From Massilia endophytica (lineage in GTDB: Bacteria; Pseudomonadota; Gammaproteobacteria; Burkholderiales; Burkholderiaceae_D), in assembly GCF_021165955.1 (NCBI RefSeq), contig NZ_CP088952.1, positions 2,232,001 through 2,296,000 of the forward strand: a stretch of DNA of 64,000 bases. Reading direction: 5' to 3'. Numbering within the stretch: position 1 is the stretch's first letter; the number at the start of each line of letters is the position of its first letter. A program made the position numbers and the translations under genes. The notes beneath the pieces are model-generated. The model was not told where the DNA came from. It did no database searches and was given only the letters and a program-made list of their open reading frames with translations. Below are positions 24,158-32,532 of the stretch, piece by piece.

Positions 24158-25228
24158 TCATTTGGCGCCATTCAGTATCCAGCCTGCCAGCGCCTGCAGG
24201 TCCGCATCCTTCAATTGTGCCTGCGGCGGCATGGGCACAGGGCCCCAGACGCCGGAACCGCCAGCCTTGATCTTGGCCGCCAGGGCGGCGCCTGCCTTCG
24301 CGTCGCCCTTGTACTTGGCGGCGATCTGCGCGAAGCCGGGGCCCACGACCTTGTCCTTCAGGCCGTGGCAGCCAAGGCAAGCATTCTGCTGGGCCAGGGC
24401 CAGCGCGTTGTTCTTGGCCGGTGCTGCTGCAGGAGCTGCCGCGGGGCGGGCCACCGGGGCCGCAGCGGCGACGCCACGGCCCGCCAGCGGGGCAGTGGCG
24501 GCGGGCTTCGTGGTATCCACGCCGCGCACCGCGCCGAAGCCGCGGTTCTGCTCCGCCACATTGCCGTGCGCGTTGCGCGACACATCCGGCAGCGTGGAAC
24601 GCAGGTCGGTCGGCGGGCAGTCCTTCATGCAGGCCACGCTCTTCACATCCGGCTTGCCCTTCACGTCCCACATGCCGTGCGCATTCGTCATGCCGTTACG
24701 GTTCGGCATGCGCTTCTGCACCTCGGCGATGTTCTTGTCCGACAGGGTGAAGTCGTCCGGCACCACTTCGGCCATGTTCAGGATATAGGCCACCACGGAA
24801 TACACTTCGTCGGTACTGAGCGACTTGGGCGCGGTCCATGGCATGGCGCGGTTCACATAGTCCCACAGCGTGGATACGGTGGCCACCTTCATCATGGTAG
24901 TACGCTGCGGCTGGCGGTTGTTCGCCAGCGCCGCCACACGGCCGGTCTTGATGTCTTCAGCCGTGGTGCCGCCGATGATGGGGGTGAACACCTCGTTCGA
25001 TTCGCCGAAGGTGCCGTGGCAGGAAGCGCACTTGCCCTCCCACACGGCCATGCCCGCAGACACGGTGCCCGAGCCTTTCGGCAGGCCCTTGAAATCCGGA
25101 CGCACGTCGATATCCCACGCAGCGATTTCCCTGGCGGTGGCGGGACGGCCCACATTGACCAGGGTCTGCGCCTGGGCGGCGCCTGCCACGAACGCCAGCG
25201 CGAACAGGAGCTTAGTAAACCTGGACAT
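24158..25228 (-). CDS. soxD: Dihaem cytochrome subunit SoxD of sulfur dehydrogenase
   Basis: The 356-residue protein has a signal peptide (MSRFTKLLFALAFVAGAAQA) and two cytochrome c domains with CASCH (near 70) and CLGCH in 'NACLGCHGLKD' (near 280), joined by an Ala/Pro-rich linker. With SoxC it removes six electrons from SoxY-bound sulfane sulfur. Presence of SoxCD means thiosulfate can be oxidised fully to sulfate without sulfur globules. The ATG at 25228 lies within the end of soxC, a 17-base overlap. Confidence 0.93.
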   Translation of the reverse strand: MSRFTKLLFALAFVAGAAQAQTLVNVGRPATAREIAAWDIDVRPDFKGLPKGSGTVSAGMAVWEGKCASCHGTFGESNEVFTPIIGGTTAEDIKTGRVAALANNRQPQRTTMMKVATVSTLWDYVNRAMPWTAPKSLSTDEVYSVVAYILNMAEVVPDDFTLSDKNIAEVQKRMPNRNGMTNAHGMWDVKGKPDVKSVACMKDCPPTDLRSTLPDVSRNAHGNVAEQNRGFGAVRGVDTTKPAATAPLAGRGVAAAAPVARPAAAPAAAPAKNNALALAQQNACLGCHGLKDKVVGPGFAQIAAKYKGDAKAGAALAAKIKAGGSGVWGPVPMPPQAQLKDADLQALAGWILNGAK

Positions 25229-26570
25229 TCGACACCTCGCCCGATTCCGCCACTTTCCAGGACTGGATGGCGTTGTTGTGATAGATGGAGCGCGTGCCGC
25301 GCACGGCACGCAGTTCATTGATCTTCGGCTGCACGTAGCCCGTTTCGTCGATGGCGCGCGACTGCAGCACGCAGGGGGCGCCGTCCCACACCCAGTCGAT
25401 ATTGAAGCGGGTGAGGCATTTGCCCAGCACAGGGCCTTCCAGGCGCGCGGTGCGCCAGTTGCGGCCACCGTCCACCGACACGTCCACGCGCTTTACCTTG
25501 CCGCGGCCCGACCATGCGAGGCCGGTGATGTTGTAGAAGCCCTTGTCCAGCAGCTGCTGGCCGCCGGACGGCGTGGTGATCACGGACTTGCATTCCTGGA
25601 TGGAGGTGTACTGGCGGTAGGTTCCATCCGGCATGCCGTCGATGTAGTGGATTGCCTCGTCCTTGGTGGCCCAGGGCTGGTCGCCCACTTCGATGCGGCG
25701 CAGCCACTTCACCCAGGACACGCCCTGCACGCCCGGCACCACAAGGCGCAGCGGATAGCCGTTCTCGGGACGCAGCATTTCGCCGTTCATGCCCCAGGCG
25801 ACGATCACGTCGTCCAGCGCGCGCGAGATATCGATGGTGCGCGTCATCGAGGAGCCGTCCGCGCCTTCCGCCAGAATGAACTTGCCATTCTTCTTGTCGT
25901 AGCCGCAGTCCTCCAGCAGCACGGACAGGGGCACGCCGGTGAATTCGCTGCAGCTCAGCATGCCGTGCGAATACTGCACGGTGGGCACGGCCACATTGCC
26001 CCATTCCATGGCGGTATTCGCGCCGCACTCGATGAAGTGCATGCGCGACACCGACGGAAGGCGCATCAGGTCATCCATCGTGTAGACCTTGGGATTCTTC
26101 ACCAGGCCATTGATCATGAGGCGGTGCTGCGCGGGATCGATGTCGTGCCAGCCCTGGTGATGGCGCTCGAAATGCAGGCCGCTGGGGGTGATGATGCCGA
26201 ACAGGCCTTGCAGCGGCGTGAAGGCCACCGAAGCCTGCGACACGCGGGTCAGGCCCGGCGACTCGCGGCGCAGCAGATTGGTTTCGTATTTGGACGGCAC
26301 GCCGTAGGGATTGGCCGCCACGGGCTGGCCCAGGGTGCGCGAATGCTGCGGCAAGGTCAGGATGGCGGGATCGCCCTCCCCCGCCGCCTGCGCCGCTGCG
26401 CGCCCTGCCGCTCCCGCTGCCAGCGCAGCGCCGGCCGCCATGAAGCTCCTGCGCAGGAAGCCGCGCCGCTCGGCGCTCAGGCCTTCCTTGGTGATTTCGT
26501 GCGCCAGCTCCGGCGCCACGAAGTTCTCGGGCGCCTTGACGATGCGTCCCGATTTGCTGTTGTCTCTCAT
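25212..26570 (-). CDS. soxC: Molybdopterin sulfur dehydrogenase SoxC
   Basis: The 452-residue protein has a Tat signal (RRGFLRRSFMAAGAALAAG), the sulfite-oxidase-type molybdopterin domain with the Mo-ligating Cys in 'HFIECGANTAMEW', and the C-terminal dimerisation domain ('VDVSVDGGRNWR'). It is the catalytic subunit of SoxCD. It is the first gene of the soxCDYZAXB-W operon. A promoter and palindrome lie immediately upstream. GGAGAAGG lies just before the ATG. Confidence 0.95.
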   Translation of the reverse strand: MRDNSKSGRIVKAPENFVAPELAHEITKEGLSAERRGFLRRSFMAAGAALAAGAAGRAAAQAAGEGDPAILTLPQHSRTLGQPVAANPYGVPSKYETNLLRRESPGLTRVSQASVAFTPLQGLFGIITPSGLHFERHHQGWHDIDPAQHRLMINGLVKNPKVYTMDDLMRLPSVSRMHFIECGANTAMEWGNVAVPTVQYSHGMLSCSEFTGVPLSVLLEDCGYDKKNGKFILAEGADGSSMTRTIDISRALDDVIVAWGMNGEMLRPENGYPLRLVVPGVQGVSWVKWLRRIEVGDQPWATKDEAIHYIDGMPDGTYRQYTSIQECKSVITTPSGGQQLLDKGFYNITGLAWSGRGKVKRVDVSVDGGRNWRTARLEGPVLGKCLTRFNIDWVWDGAPCVLQSRAIDETGYVQPKINELRAVRGTRSIYHNNAIQSWKVAESGEVSNVQVY

Positions 26571-26602
26571 CCGCCTTCTCCGCCAATAATGCTTATTATT
26601 TG

Positions 26603-26632
26603 ACTATATAACTATAGACGCATATCTGTCCA
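26603..26632 (-). promoter_or_regulatory. soxC promoter with SoxR-type operator
   Basis: On the minus strand TGGACA (26627-26632) and TATAGT (26603-26608) are separated by 18 bases and resemble a sigma-70 promoter. The palindrome CTATAGTTATATAG (26604-26617, arms CTATA/TATAG) covers the -10 box, so a bound repressor would block transcription. A related sequence lies before the soxH-like gene. The divergent orientation of other genes is absent: soxR is also leftward, upstream. Confidence 0.65.
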
Positions 26633-26672
26633 GAGAGAATCATATTTTTCTTGTCTCCCGTGCGCGACAAGG

Positions 26673-27014
26673 TCAGGCGGCGACGGTCACGCCAGGCACC
26701 TCATGCCCCATCTCGGTGGCGAAACGGCCGCAGACGGAGCGGCACAATTCGATGGTGCCATGGTCCGCGATGCGGTAGTACACCTGCGCGCCTTCCTTGC
26801 GTCGGGCGAGAATCTTGGCGCGGTACAGCATGTTGATCTGGCGCGAGACGTTGGCCTGGGTGGATTCCACCTGCGCCACGATGTCGTTGACCGAACGCTC
26901 GCCGTTGCACACGGCGTAAAGGATCTTCAGGCGCGTGGGCTGCGACAGCAGTGCGAAATAATGCGAGACCTCCTCGAAGAGCGGGTCCATGTCCATGCTG
27001 TTGGTCGAATCCAT
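26673..27014 (-). CDS. soxR: ArsR-family repressor SoxR of the sox genes
   Basis: The 113-residue protein is a winged-helix ArsR/SmtB regulator: 'LLSQPTRLKILYAV', recognition helix 'STQANVSRQINMLYRAKIL' and wing 'RRKEGAQVYYRI'. It has three cysteines, Cys36, Cys91 and Cys95. In SoxR-type sensors, conserved cysteines react with sulfane sulfur to release DNA. It lies between the DsrE gene and soxC, and the likely operator is in the gap downstream of it. The start at 27014 has no strong ribosome site; an ATG at 26996 is an alternative. Confidence 0.85.
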   Translation of the reverse strand: MDSTNSMDMDPLFEEVSHYFALLSQPTRLKILYAVCNGERSVNDIVAQVESTQANVSRQINMLYRAKILARRKEGAQVYYRIADHGTIELCRSVCGRFATEMGHEVPGVTVAA

Positions 27015-27053
27015 GCTGTCGTTTGCCTGTGTTTGATGTTATTGGTGTGCTGC

Positions 27054-27479
27054 TCAGGGCTTCAGGTAGGCATAGCCTTCCTGCAGCTGGAGCCTTGCAG
27101 CTTCGGCCACGCCGGAGGGCACGATCTTCGCCTCCGGAATAACCTTGTTCTTGTCGATGTGGCGCGCCTCCAGCGTGTTGGCGCATACACGGAATTCAAC
27201 CTTGTGATGCATCGAGAGTTCCTCGATGGCCGCGTCGTAGGGATTGCCGTTGCTGTTCTTCGCGCCATCGAGCATGAAGTCGATGCCAGCGCCGTTCGCC
27301 ACCACCACGATCTTCACCTTCGGGCTGGCCTTCAGGTGGTTGCGGATATTGTTCAAGGCCGTCGTCGCGAGGCTGGAATCGGTGACGTGGTAGACCACCT
27401 TCTCCTCGCGCTGCTGGGCGGCCGCGCCGAAGGATGCAAAGGCCAGCAATGCCAGCAGCATGGTGCGGATGAATGTCAT
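27054..27479 (-). CDS. Periplasmic DsrE-family protein
   Basis: The 141-residue protein has a signal peptide (MTFIRTMLLALLAFASFGAAA) and a DsrE-like domain: 'VVYHVTDSSLATTALNNIRN', 'VVVANGAGIDFML' and a single Cys in 'FRVCANTLEARHI' at the position often used for sulfur carriage. DsrE proteins bind or relay persulfide sulfur, though many periplasmic members are uncharacterised. It lies 18 bases after the SoxH-like gene and 39 before soxR. GGGAGA precedes the ATG. Confidence 0.85.
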   Translation of the reverse strand: MTFIRTMLLALLAFASFGAAAQQREEKVVYHVTDSSLATTALNNIRNHLKASPKVKIVVVANGAGIDFMLDGAKNSNGNPYDAAIEELSMHHKVEFRVCANTLEARHIDKNKVIPEAKIVPSGVAEAARLQLQEGYAYLKP

Positions 27480-27497
27480 GTCGTTCTCCCTCGCGGT

Positions 27498-28457
27498 CTA
27501 GTGCGCGGACAGGCTTTCCTGTTCCATGCGCAGATAGGTTTCATAGGCGTTGATGCGGTTGGCCTGCTCGAAGGCCGGGTAGTCCTTGAAGCGTCCCCAA
27601 TCGGTGGCGCGGTAGGCCTCGTCGAAGGTCGTCATATTGGCTACCGCATCGCCCATCGTCTTGCGCAGGAAACGCAGGTACTCGCGCGTGAGCATCATAT
27701 CGTCTTTCGGCGCCAGCGAGCGGGCGCCGTGGCCGGGAATCACGACGCCCGGGTTCGTGGCCAGCATCCGGTCCAGGGTGTTCAGCCAACTGGCGCTGTC
27801 CGCATTGCCCACGAACGGAATGCGCCCGGTGAAGAAAAGGTCTCCCGCGAAGAGCACGCGGCCTTCTTCCACATAGAGCATGAGGTCTTCCGGCGAATGG
27901 GCGCCGCTGGCGTCGATCACCCGGAAATGCACGCCGCCCATTTCGAAACGCTCCTCGCCGCCGGGCGGCAGGGCAAGCCAGCGGTCCGCAGCGATCAGCT
28001 TCGTATCTTTATTGACCCAGGGAGCGAGGGCTTCCATGCGCTGCTCCAGGCGGCGCTTCGTGTCGTCCGACTCCAGTGTCGCGCGCCCTTTCTCGTGCGC
28101 CCAGATCTCTGCGCCCTGCGCCTTGAGCGCCTGCAGCCCGTAAAAATGGTCGGCGTGATAGTGGCTCACGATGACGCGCCGGATAGGCTTGGGAGTGATT
28201 CTGCGAATGGCGGCGGCCATGGCCTCGCCCAGTGCAGGCGTGGCCAGCGCGTCGAACACCACCACGCCGTCCCCCGTCACCACGAAGCCCGCGTTGGACA
28301 TGAAGCCTTTGTTGCCCTGGCTCGCCATGCCGGCGCTGCCCTGGAAGAACCACACGTGCTTCGACACCTGGACCGGCTGGAGCACCAGCGGCGGCGCCGC
28401 CTGGGCCAGGCCCGAGAGTGCGAACATGAGAACCAGTGCCCTTCGCCAGAATCCCAT
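27498..28457 (-). CDS. soxH: Periplasmic MBL-fold hydrolase, SoxH-like
   Basis: The 319-residue protein has a signal peptide (MGFWRRALVLMFALSGLAQA) and a metallo-beta-lactamase domain with HYHADH (zinc ligands), 'GAHSPEDLMLY', 'GDLFFTG' and 'VIPGHGA'. Related SoxH proteins occur in sox clusters and are thought to act as thiol or glutathione-persulfide hydrolases. The reaction is not proven. The start is the ATG at 28457 with GGAAGG upstream. A SoxR-type operator lies 24 bases upstream of the start, so it is probably induced with soxC. The symbol is tentative. Confidence 0.75.
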   Translation of the reverse strand: MGFWRRALVLMFALSGLAQAAPPLVLQPVQVSKHVWFFQGSAGMASQGNKGFMSNAGFVVTGDGVVVFDALATPALGEAMAAAIRRITPKPIRRVIVSHYHADHFYGLQALKAQGAEIWAHEKGRATLESDDTKRRLEQRMEALAPWVNKDTKLIAADRWLALPPGGEERFEMGGVHFRVIDASGAHSPEDLMLYVEEGRVLFAGDLFFTGRIPFVGNADSASWLNTLDRMLATNPGVVIPGHGARSLAPKDDMMLTREYLRFLRKTMGDAVANMTTFDEAYRATDWGRFKDYPAFEQANRINAYETYLRMEQESLSAH

Positions 28458-28480
28458 CTGCGCCTTCCGTGAGTATGAGT

Positions 28481-28494
28481 GTTTAGTTATATGC
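28481..28494. promoter_or_regulatory. Second SoxR-type operator, before the SoxH-like gene
   Basis: GTTTAGTTATATGC matches the soxC operator CTATAGTTATATAG at 10 of 14 positions, including the contiguous core TAGTTATAT. A perfect -35 box TTGACA lies upstream on the minus strand at 28521-28526. Together these suggest a SoxR-controlled promoter for the SoxH-like and DsrE genes. Confidence 0.55.
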
Positions 28495-28538
28495 GGATAT
28501 TGCAGACCAAGTACGGGCGCTGTCAAGCAAAAAAGGAA

Positions 28539-29111
28539 TCAGAATTCGCCGCGTGCGCCCCGGTCGAGCATCTTGGCAATGGTGGACCGCATCTGCAGGG
28601 CGGCGGTGCGCAGCTCGGGCGGCAGCTTGCGGCCCATGTGGATCAGCATGTCCATGTTGACGGTATAGAGCCACAGTCCGTCCTCCTTTTCGAGCAGGAC
28701 GATGCGGCAAGGCAGGAAGGCTGCCATGTGCGGACTGAAATCGACCATGAGCCTCGCGGTCTCGGGGTCGCAATAGGAATAGACTTTCAGGAAGCGCTGC
28801 GGCTTGCCGGTGCGCGCTTCGAGTTCGCTCGAAAGCGGCAGCACGCCAACATCCTTGACGTTATCCTCCGCCGCCACGCTGGCCAGGGCCTCTTCCACTT
28901 CCTTGACCGTGACGCCAGGTTCGACCTTGCGCTCCCAGCTCGTAACGGCGGCGATATCGCCATCCTTCTCGATCCAGCGGTCCCACAGGCGCGCCGCTTC
29001 GGCGCCCGCGCCCTCTTCCAGCTTGCCCATGGTGCGCAGCGTACCGCAACCGGACAAGGCCGCGAGGGCGGCGCACAGCAGCAGCGCAGAGAACTGGGGA
29101 GGAAGAAGCAT
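28539..29111 (-). CDS. DUF302-type lipoprotein
   Basis: The 190-residue protein has a lipoprotein signal (LLLCAALAALSGCG, lipobox LSGC) and a C-terminal DUF302-like domain ('VGVLPLSSELEARTGKP', 'YCDPETARLMVDFSPHMAAFLPCRIVLLE'). DUF302 proteins are periplasmic or membrane-bound, of unknown biochemical role, and often sit in sulfur-oxidation loci. The ATG at 29111 gives the lipoprotein signal; the longer frame has no coding sense. It is upstream of the SoxH-like gene on the same strand but separated by the operator at 28481, so it may be a separate unit. Confidence 0.75.
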   Translation of the reverse strand: MLLPPQFSALLLCAALAALSGCGTLRTMGKLEEGAGAEAARLWDRWIEKDGDIAAVTSWERKVEPGVTVKEVEEALASVAAEDNVKDVGVLPLSSELEARTGKPQRFLKVYSYCDPETARLMVDFSPHMAAFLPCRIVLLEKEDGLWLYTVNMDMLIHMGRKLPPELRTAALQMRSTIAKMLDRGARGEF

Positions 29112-29190
29112 GGATCGCGATTCGCCGGTTTGCAAATCGCGAGATTGTAGCACTGCGCCGAAGGCGCCACAGGCGCCCCGGCGGAAGCGC

Positions 29191-30813
29191 TCAGCGCACC
29201 AGGGAAAGAACCTTGCCCGGAGCGGGCTGCAGGCGCGACGCAGGTTCGGAGGCGGCCAGCCTTGGGCCGCGGTGGGCGCCGCCCGCCAGCTTGAAGGTGC
29301 CAACGACAGCAAGCAGCTGCTGCGCCTGATGCTGCATGGAGTCGGCGGCGGCTGCCGCTTCCTCGACCAGGGCCGCGTTCTGCTGCGTCACATGGTCCAT
29401 CTGCGCGATTGCCTGGTTCACCTGGGCGATGCCTGCGCTCTGCTCCTGGCCTGCGTTGGTGATTTCGGCCATGATGTCCGTGACGCGCTTCACGCTGGCC
29501 ACCACTTCGCTCATCGTGGCGCCCGCGGTGTCGACAAGCTTGCTGCCCGCGTCGACCTTGTCCACCGAATCGCCGATCAGGGACTTGATCTCCTTCGCTG
29601 CCGCCGCGCTGCGCTGCGCGAGGTTGCGCACCTCGGAGGCCACCACGGCAAAACCGCGTCCCTGTTCGCCCGCGCGGGCCGCTTCCACGGCCGCATTCAG
29701 CGCCAGGATATTGGTCTGGAAGGCGATGCCGTCGATGACGGAGATGATGTCCACGATACGCTTCGCCGAATCGTTGATGGAACCCATGGTACCCACCACT
29801 TCGCGCACCACCTCGCCGCCGCGCATCGCCACCTCCGATGCCTTCTCGGCCAGTTCGTTGGCGTGGCGGACGCTTTCGGTGTTCTGTTCCACGGTGGAGG
29901 TGAGCTCCTCCATCGACGCAGCGGTTTCCTGCAGCGAGCTGGCCTGCTCCTCGGTGCGGGAAGAGAGATCGAGATTGCCGGTCGCGATTTCGACCGACGC
30001 GGTGGTGATGGCATCGGTGCCGTCGCGCACCTGCTGCACCAGCTTCGCCAGGCTGTCCTGCATGCGGCGCATGGCGAACATCAGGCTGTCCGTATTCGAT
30101 TCGTCGTCCACCTCGATCTGCGCCGTGAGGTCGCCCGCTGCGATGGAGCCAGCGATGGAAGCCGCGTAATCCGGTTCGCCGCCAAGCTGGCGCGTTACAT
30201 TGCGGGTGAGCCAGAAGGCCACGCCCGCGCCGATGATCAGGGCGCCGGCGCCGAAGGCCAGGCTGAGCACGAGCATGCGCTGGGAGGTCGCCGCCAGCTC
30301 CACCTTGCTCTTGTCCACCTCGGCGTTCTTTTCCTTGATCAGGCCAAGCAGCGCGCCGCGGATCTGGCGCCACAGCGGCGTTTCCTTCGCGTTCAGCAGT
30401 TCGATGGCGGCGGCCTGGTCCTGCTTGGCCAGCGCCACGATCTTCTCCTGCAACTCAGCCTGCTCGGCGTGCTGCGACTGGATCTTTGCCAGGGCCTCAG
30501 CCTCCTTGGTATTCGCCTGGGCGAGCGCCTGCGCTTTCGGCAGGGCCTCGCGGAAGGCTTTGCGCGCATCCGCCAGATTCTTGTAGCCCTGGGCATTGGC
30601 TGGCGCGAGGATCACATTGCGGAGCGCCTGCCCCATCTGCAGCCCTTGCGCATACAGCGTGCTGGTCTCGCCCAGGAAAGCCTGGTCCTGCTGGATGAAA
30701 GTGTCGAACTTTGCCGTGGCGTTCCGCATGCCGGTGATGGCCATGCCCAGGGCAACGGTGAACAGGAAAAATACCGAGCCCATGCACAGGGCCATCTTAT
30801 GTTTCAGCTTCAC
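29191..30813 (-). CDS. Methyl-accepting chemotaxis protein
   Basis: The 540-residue protein has TM1 (about 9-30), a periplasmic four-helix-bundle sensor (about 31-190, 'FIQQDQAFLGETSTLY'), TM2, HAMP ('GGEPDYAASIAGSIAAGDL') and a signalling hairpin with 'IDGIAFQTNILALNAAVEAA' split across the conserved tip. It relays a periplasmic signal to CheA/CheW and flagellar motors. The ligand is unknown. The start chosen is GTG at 30813 (VKLKHKMALCMG), which has GAGG 5 bases upstream; the frame extends further but without a ribosome site. It sits between the sox region and bigR, divergent from bigR. Confidence 0.9.
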   Translation of the reverse strand: MKLKHKMALCMGSVFFLFTVALGMAITGMRNATAKFDTFIQQDQAFLGETSTLYAQGLQMGQALRNVILAPANAQGYKNLADARKAFREALPKAQALAQANTKEAEALAKIQSQHAEQAELQEKIVALAKQDQAAAIELLNAKETPLWRQIRGALLGLIKEKNAEVDKSKVELAATSQRMLVLSLAFGAGALIIGAGVAFWLTRNVTRQLGGEPDYAASIAGSIAAGDLTAQIEVDDESNTDSLMFAMRRMQDSLAKLVQQVRDGTDAITTASVEIATGNLDLSSRTEEQASSLQETAASMEELTSTVEQNTESVRHANELAEKASEVAMRGGEVVREVVGTMGSINDSAKRIVDIISVIDGIAFQTNILALNAAVEAARAGEQGRGFAVVASEVRNLAQRSAAAAKEIKSLIGDSVDKVDAGSKLVDTAGATMSEVVASVKRVTDIMAEITNAGQEQSAGIAQVNQAIAQMDHVTQQNAALVEEAAAAADSMQHQAQQLLAVVGTFKLAGGAHRGPRLAASEPASRLQPAPGKVLSLVR

Positions 30814-30932
30814 TCTATCCTCGTCAGTTTTTTGTCCGGGCCACTCAACGGTGACCTCCATCAACAAAAGATACCATGCGGAAACATGTTTAGGTGAGGC
30901 GGATTGGCAACACTCATTCTTCTTTTTCATAT

Positions 30933-30952
30933 ATTATCTGTGAATAGATTAT
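30933..30952. promoter_or_regulatory. Inverted repeat upstream of the BigR-type regulator
   Basis: ATTATCT-gtgaat-AGATTAT (arms match at 6 of 7 positions) lies 15 bases before the regulator ATG in AT-rich DNA. It is a probable autoregulatory operator for the ArsR-family protein, blocking the promoter of the regulator-pmpAB operon. Confidence 0.55.
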
Positions 30953-30967
30953 TACCCCGACAATGTC

Positions 30968-31291
30968 ATGGCCGAACAACTTGATTTGGAGGCAATGCAA
31001 GCCTCTGCGCTGAAGGCCTGTGGGCTGCTGAAAGTACTGGGCAACCCTGACCGGCTGATGCTGCTATGCCAGCTCACCCAGGGCGAGTACTGCGTCAGCG
31101 AGCTGGAAACCCTGCTTCGGATCCAGCAGCCCACCCTCTCCCAGCAGCTCGGCGTGCTGCGCGAAGAGCAGCTGGTCAACACCCGCCGCGAAGGCAAGCA
31201 GATCTACTACTCGATGGCGAGCAAGGAAGCGCTGGCGGTCATGAACGTGCTCTATGGTCTCTACTGCCAACCGGAAGGAGGCGCCCAATGA
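30968..31291 (+). CDS. bigR: BigR/SqrR-type ArsR regulator, persulfide sensor
   Basis: The 107-residue winged-helix protein has 'VLGNPDRLMLLCQL', 'QQPTLSQQLGVLREEQLV' and 'RREGKQIYYSM'. Cys34 (in LMLLC) and Cys100 (in LYGLYC) are 66 residues apart, the same spacing as the dithiol pair of SqrR/BigR that forms a polysulfide bridge when hydrogen sulfide or persulfide rises. It heads an operon with the two YeeE-type genes (ATGA overlap), the usual target of BigR-like repressors. Cys18 and Cys42 are extra. Which gene family member (BigR, YgaV or SqrR) it matches best needs alignment. Confidence 0.8.
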   Translation: MAEQLDLEAMQASALKACGLLKVLGNPDRLMLLCQLTQGEYCVSELETLLRIQQPTLSQQLGVLREEQLVNTRREGKQIYYSMASKEALAVMNVLYGLYCQPEGGAQ

Positions 31292-31716
31292 TCATCGACT
31301 GGGCGGCGTTCACTCCCTGGAAGTCGCTGATCGGCGGGCTTCTGATCGGGCTTGGCGCTGCGGTGTTCGTGCTGTTCAACGGACGGGTGGCAGGAATCAG
31401 CGGCATCGTGGGCGGCCTGCTGCGTCCTGCCCGCGGCGGCATGGCCTGGCGCATCGCCTTCCTCGCTGGCCTGGTTGCCGCGCCGCTTGCTTACGGTCTC
31501 GCAGGCGCACTTCCGCCTGTTCGCATCGATGCGGATGGAGGAACGCTGATTGCTGCCGGGCTGCTGGTGGGCTTCGGCAGCCGCTACGGGTCGGGATGCA
31601 CGAGCGGCCATGGCGTATGCGGCATCGCGCGGCTTTCTCCGCGGTCCATGGCAGCTACCGCGGCATTCATGCTGTCCGGCTTCGGCACCGTGTACGTCTT
31701 GCGGCACATGATGTGA
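31288..31716 (+). CDS. pmpA: YeeE/YedE-family sulfur transporter half (PmpA-like)
   Basis: The 142-residue protein has four membrane helices and the conserved 'GFGSRYGSGCTSGHGVCG' loop, whose Cys residues bind thiosulfate or persulfide sulfur in YeeE-type transporters. It is half the size of a full YeeE and pairs with the next gene to make one transporter. The ATG overlaps the TGA of the regulator, with GGAAGGAGG upstream. The role is import or movement of sulfane sulfur across the inner membrane; direction is not shown. Confidence 0.85.
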   Translation: MIIDWAAFTPWKSLIGGLLIGLGAAVFVLFNGRVAGISGIVGGLLRPARGGMAWRIAFLAGLVAAPLAYGLAGALPPVRIDADGGTLIAAGLLVGFGSRYGSGCTSGHGVCGIARLSPRSMAATAAFMLSGFGTVYVLRHMM

Positions 31717-31727
31717 GGAGACGCCGA

Positions 31728-32153
31728 ATGCAAATACTCATGGCACTTCTATCCGGCCTGCTGTTCGGCGTGGGCTTGATCGTTTCGGGCATGACCGACC
31801 CGGCAAAGGTGATCGGCTTCCTCGATATTGGCGGGCGATGGGATCCATCCCTCGCCTTTGTCATGCTGGGGGCGATTGCGGCGGGCTTCATCGGCTTCCG
31901 CCTTGCCCGCCAGCGCGAACAATCCCTGCTCGGCGAAGAGATGCATCTTCCCACGGCACGGCGCATCGACCGCAGGCTGATACTCGGGGCGATCGTGTTC
32001 GGCGCCGGCTGGGGCCTGGCCGGCTTCTGCCCCGGTCCTGCCCTCGCCTCCCTGCTCTCCGCAGGCATCAAGCCTGCCATCTTTACAGCGGCAATGCTGG
32101 GTGGGATGGCGGTGTTCGAGCTTATCGAACGGCTTCCTCAAGCGCGCCGCTGA
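31728..32153 (+). CDS. pmpB: YeeE/YedE-family transporter half (PmpB-like)
   Basis: The 141-residue protein has four membrane helices with 'GLIVSGMTDPAKVIGFLDI' and 'GLAGFCPGPALASLLS', the second-half signature of YeeE-type transporters (Cys in GFCPGPA). It follows pmpA by 11 bases with GAGGAGA before the ATG. Its 3' end overlaps the convergent hemerythrin gene by 32 bases. Confidence 0.85.
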   Translation: MQILMALLSGLLFGVGLIVSGMTDPAKVIGFLDIGGRWDPSLAFVMLGAIAAGFIGFRLARQREQSLLGEEMHLPTARRIDRRLILGAIVFGAGWGLAGFCPGPALASLLSAGIKPAIFTAAMLGGMAVFELIERLPQARR

Positions 32154-32523
32154 CTGGGCGCGCGGCATCCTCGGGGTGCCGTCTGCCGCCCTTGGCCTGC
32201 AGCGCATGGGCAAGCTCCGTATCCTCATTCGCCAGGTGCTGCTGGAACCAGATCGGCAACCAGGTGAGCGCCGCGCGGGCCTCGGACGGGGCCAGCGAGC
32301 GCAGGCTCCCCAGCAGTTCCGTGTGCTCGGCAACGTGCCTGTCGCGGCCACGGTAGTCCAGCGCCGTCATCAGCTCTTCCTCCAGGCGGAAGTCCTCCGC
32401 CAGGTCCTCGACCAGTTGTGCCATGCCTGCATTGAAACGTTCTCCCTGCATGCCCAGAAGGTCCCTCACCTGCACCAGCAAAATGTCGTGCACTTCGGCG
32501 AACAGCGCTATCTCGTGGTCCAT
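32122..32523 (-). CDS. Hemerythrin-domain protein
   Basis: The 133-residue all-helical protein shows the di-iron ligand pattern: 'EVHDIL', Glu in 'FRLEEELM', His pair in 'RHVAEH', and 'QQHLANED' (H-x4-D). Bacterial single-domain hemerythrins bind oxygen or sense oxygen or nitric oxide, and some protect oxygen-sensitive centres. Its 3' end overlaps pmpB by 32 bases in the opposite direction. The DGC-domain gene lies 9 bases upstream on the same strand, so the two are one operon. Confidence 0.82.
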   Translation of the reverse strand: MDHEIALFAEVHDILLVQVRDLLGMQGERFNAGMAQLVEDLAEDFRLEEELMTALDYRGRDRHVAEHTELLGSLRSLAPSEARAALTWLPIWFQQHLANEDTELAHALQAKGGRRHPEDAARPVSGALEEAVR

Positions 32524-32532
32524 GACCGCCTC

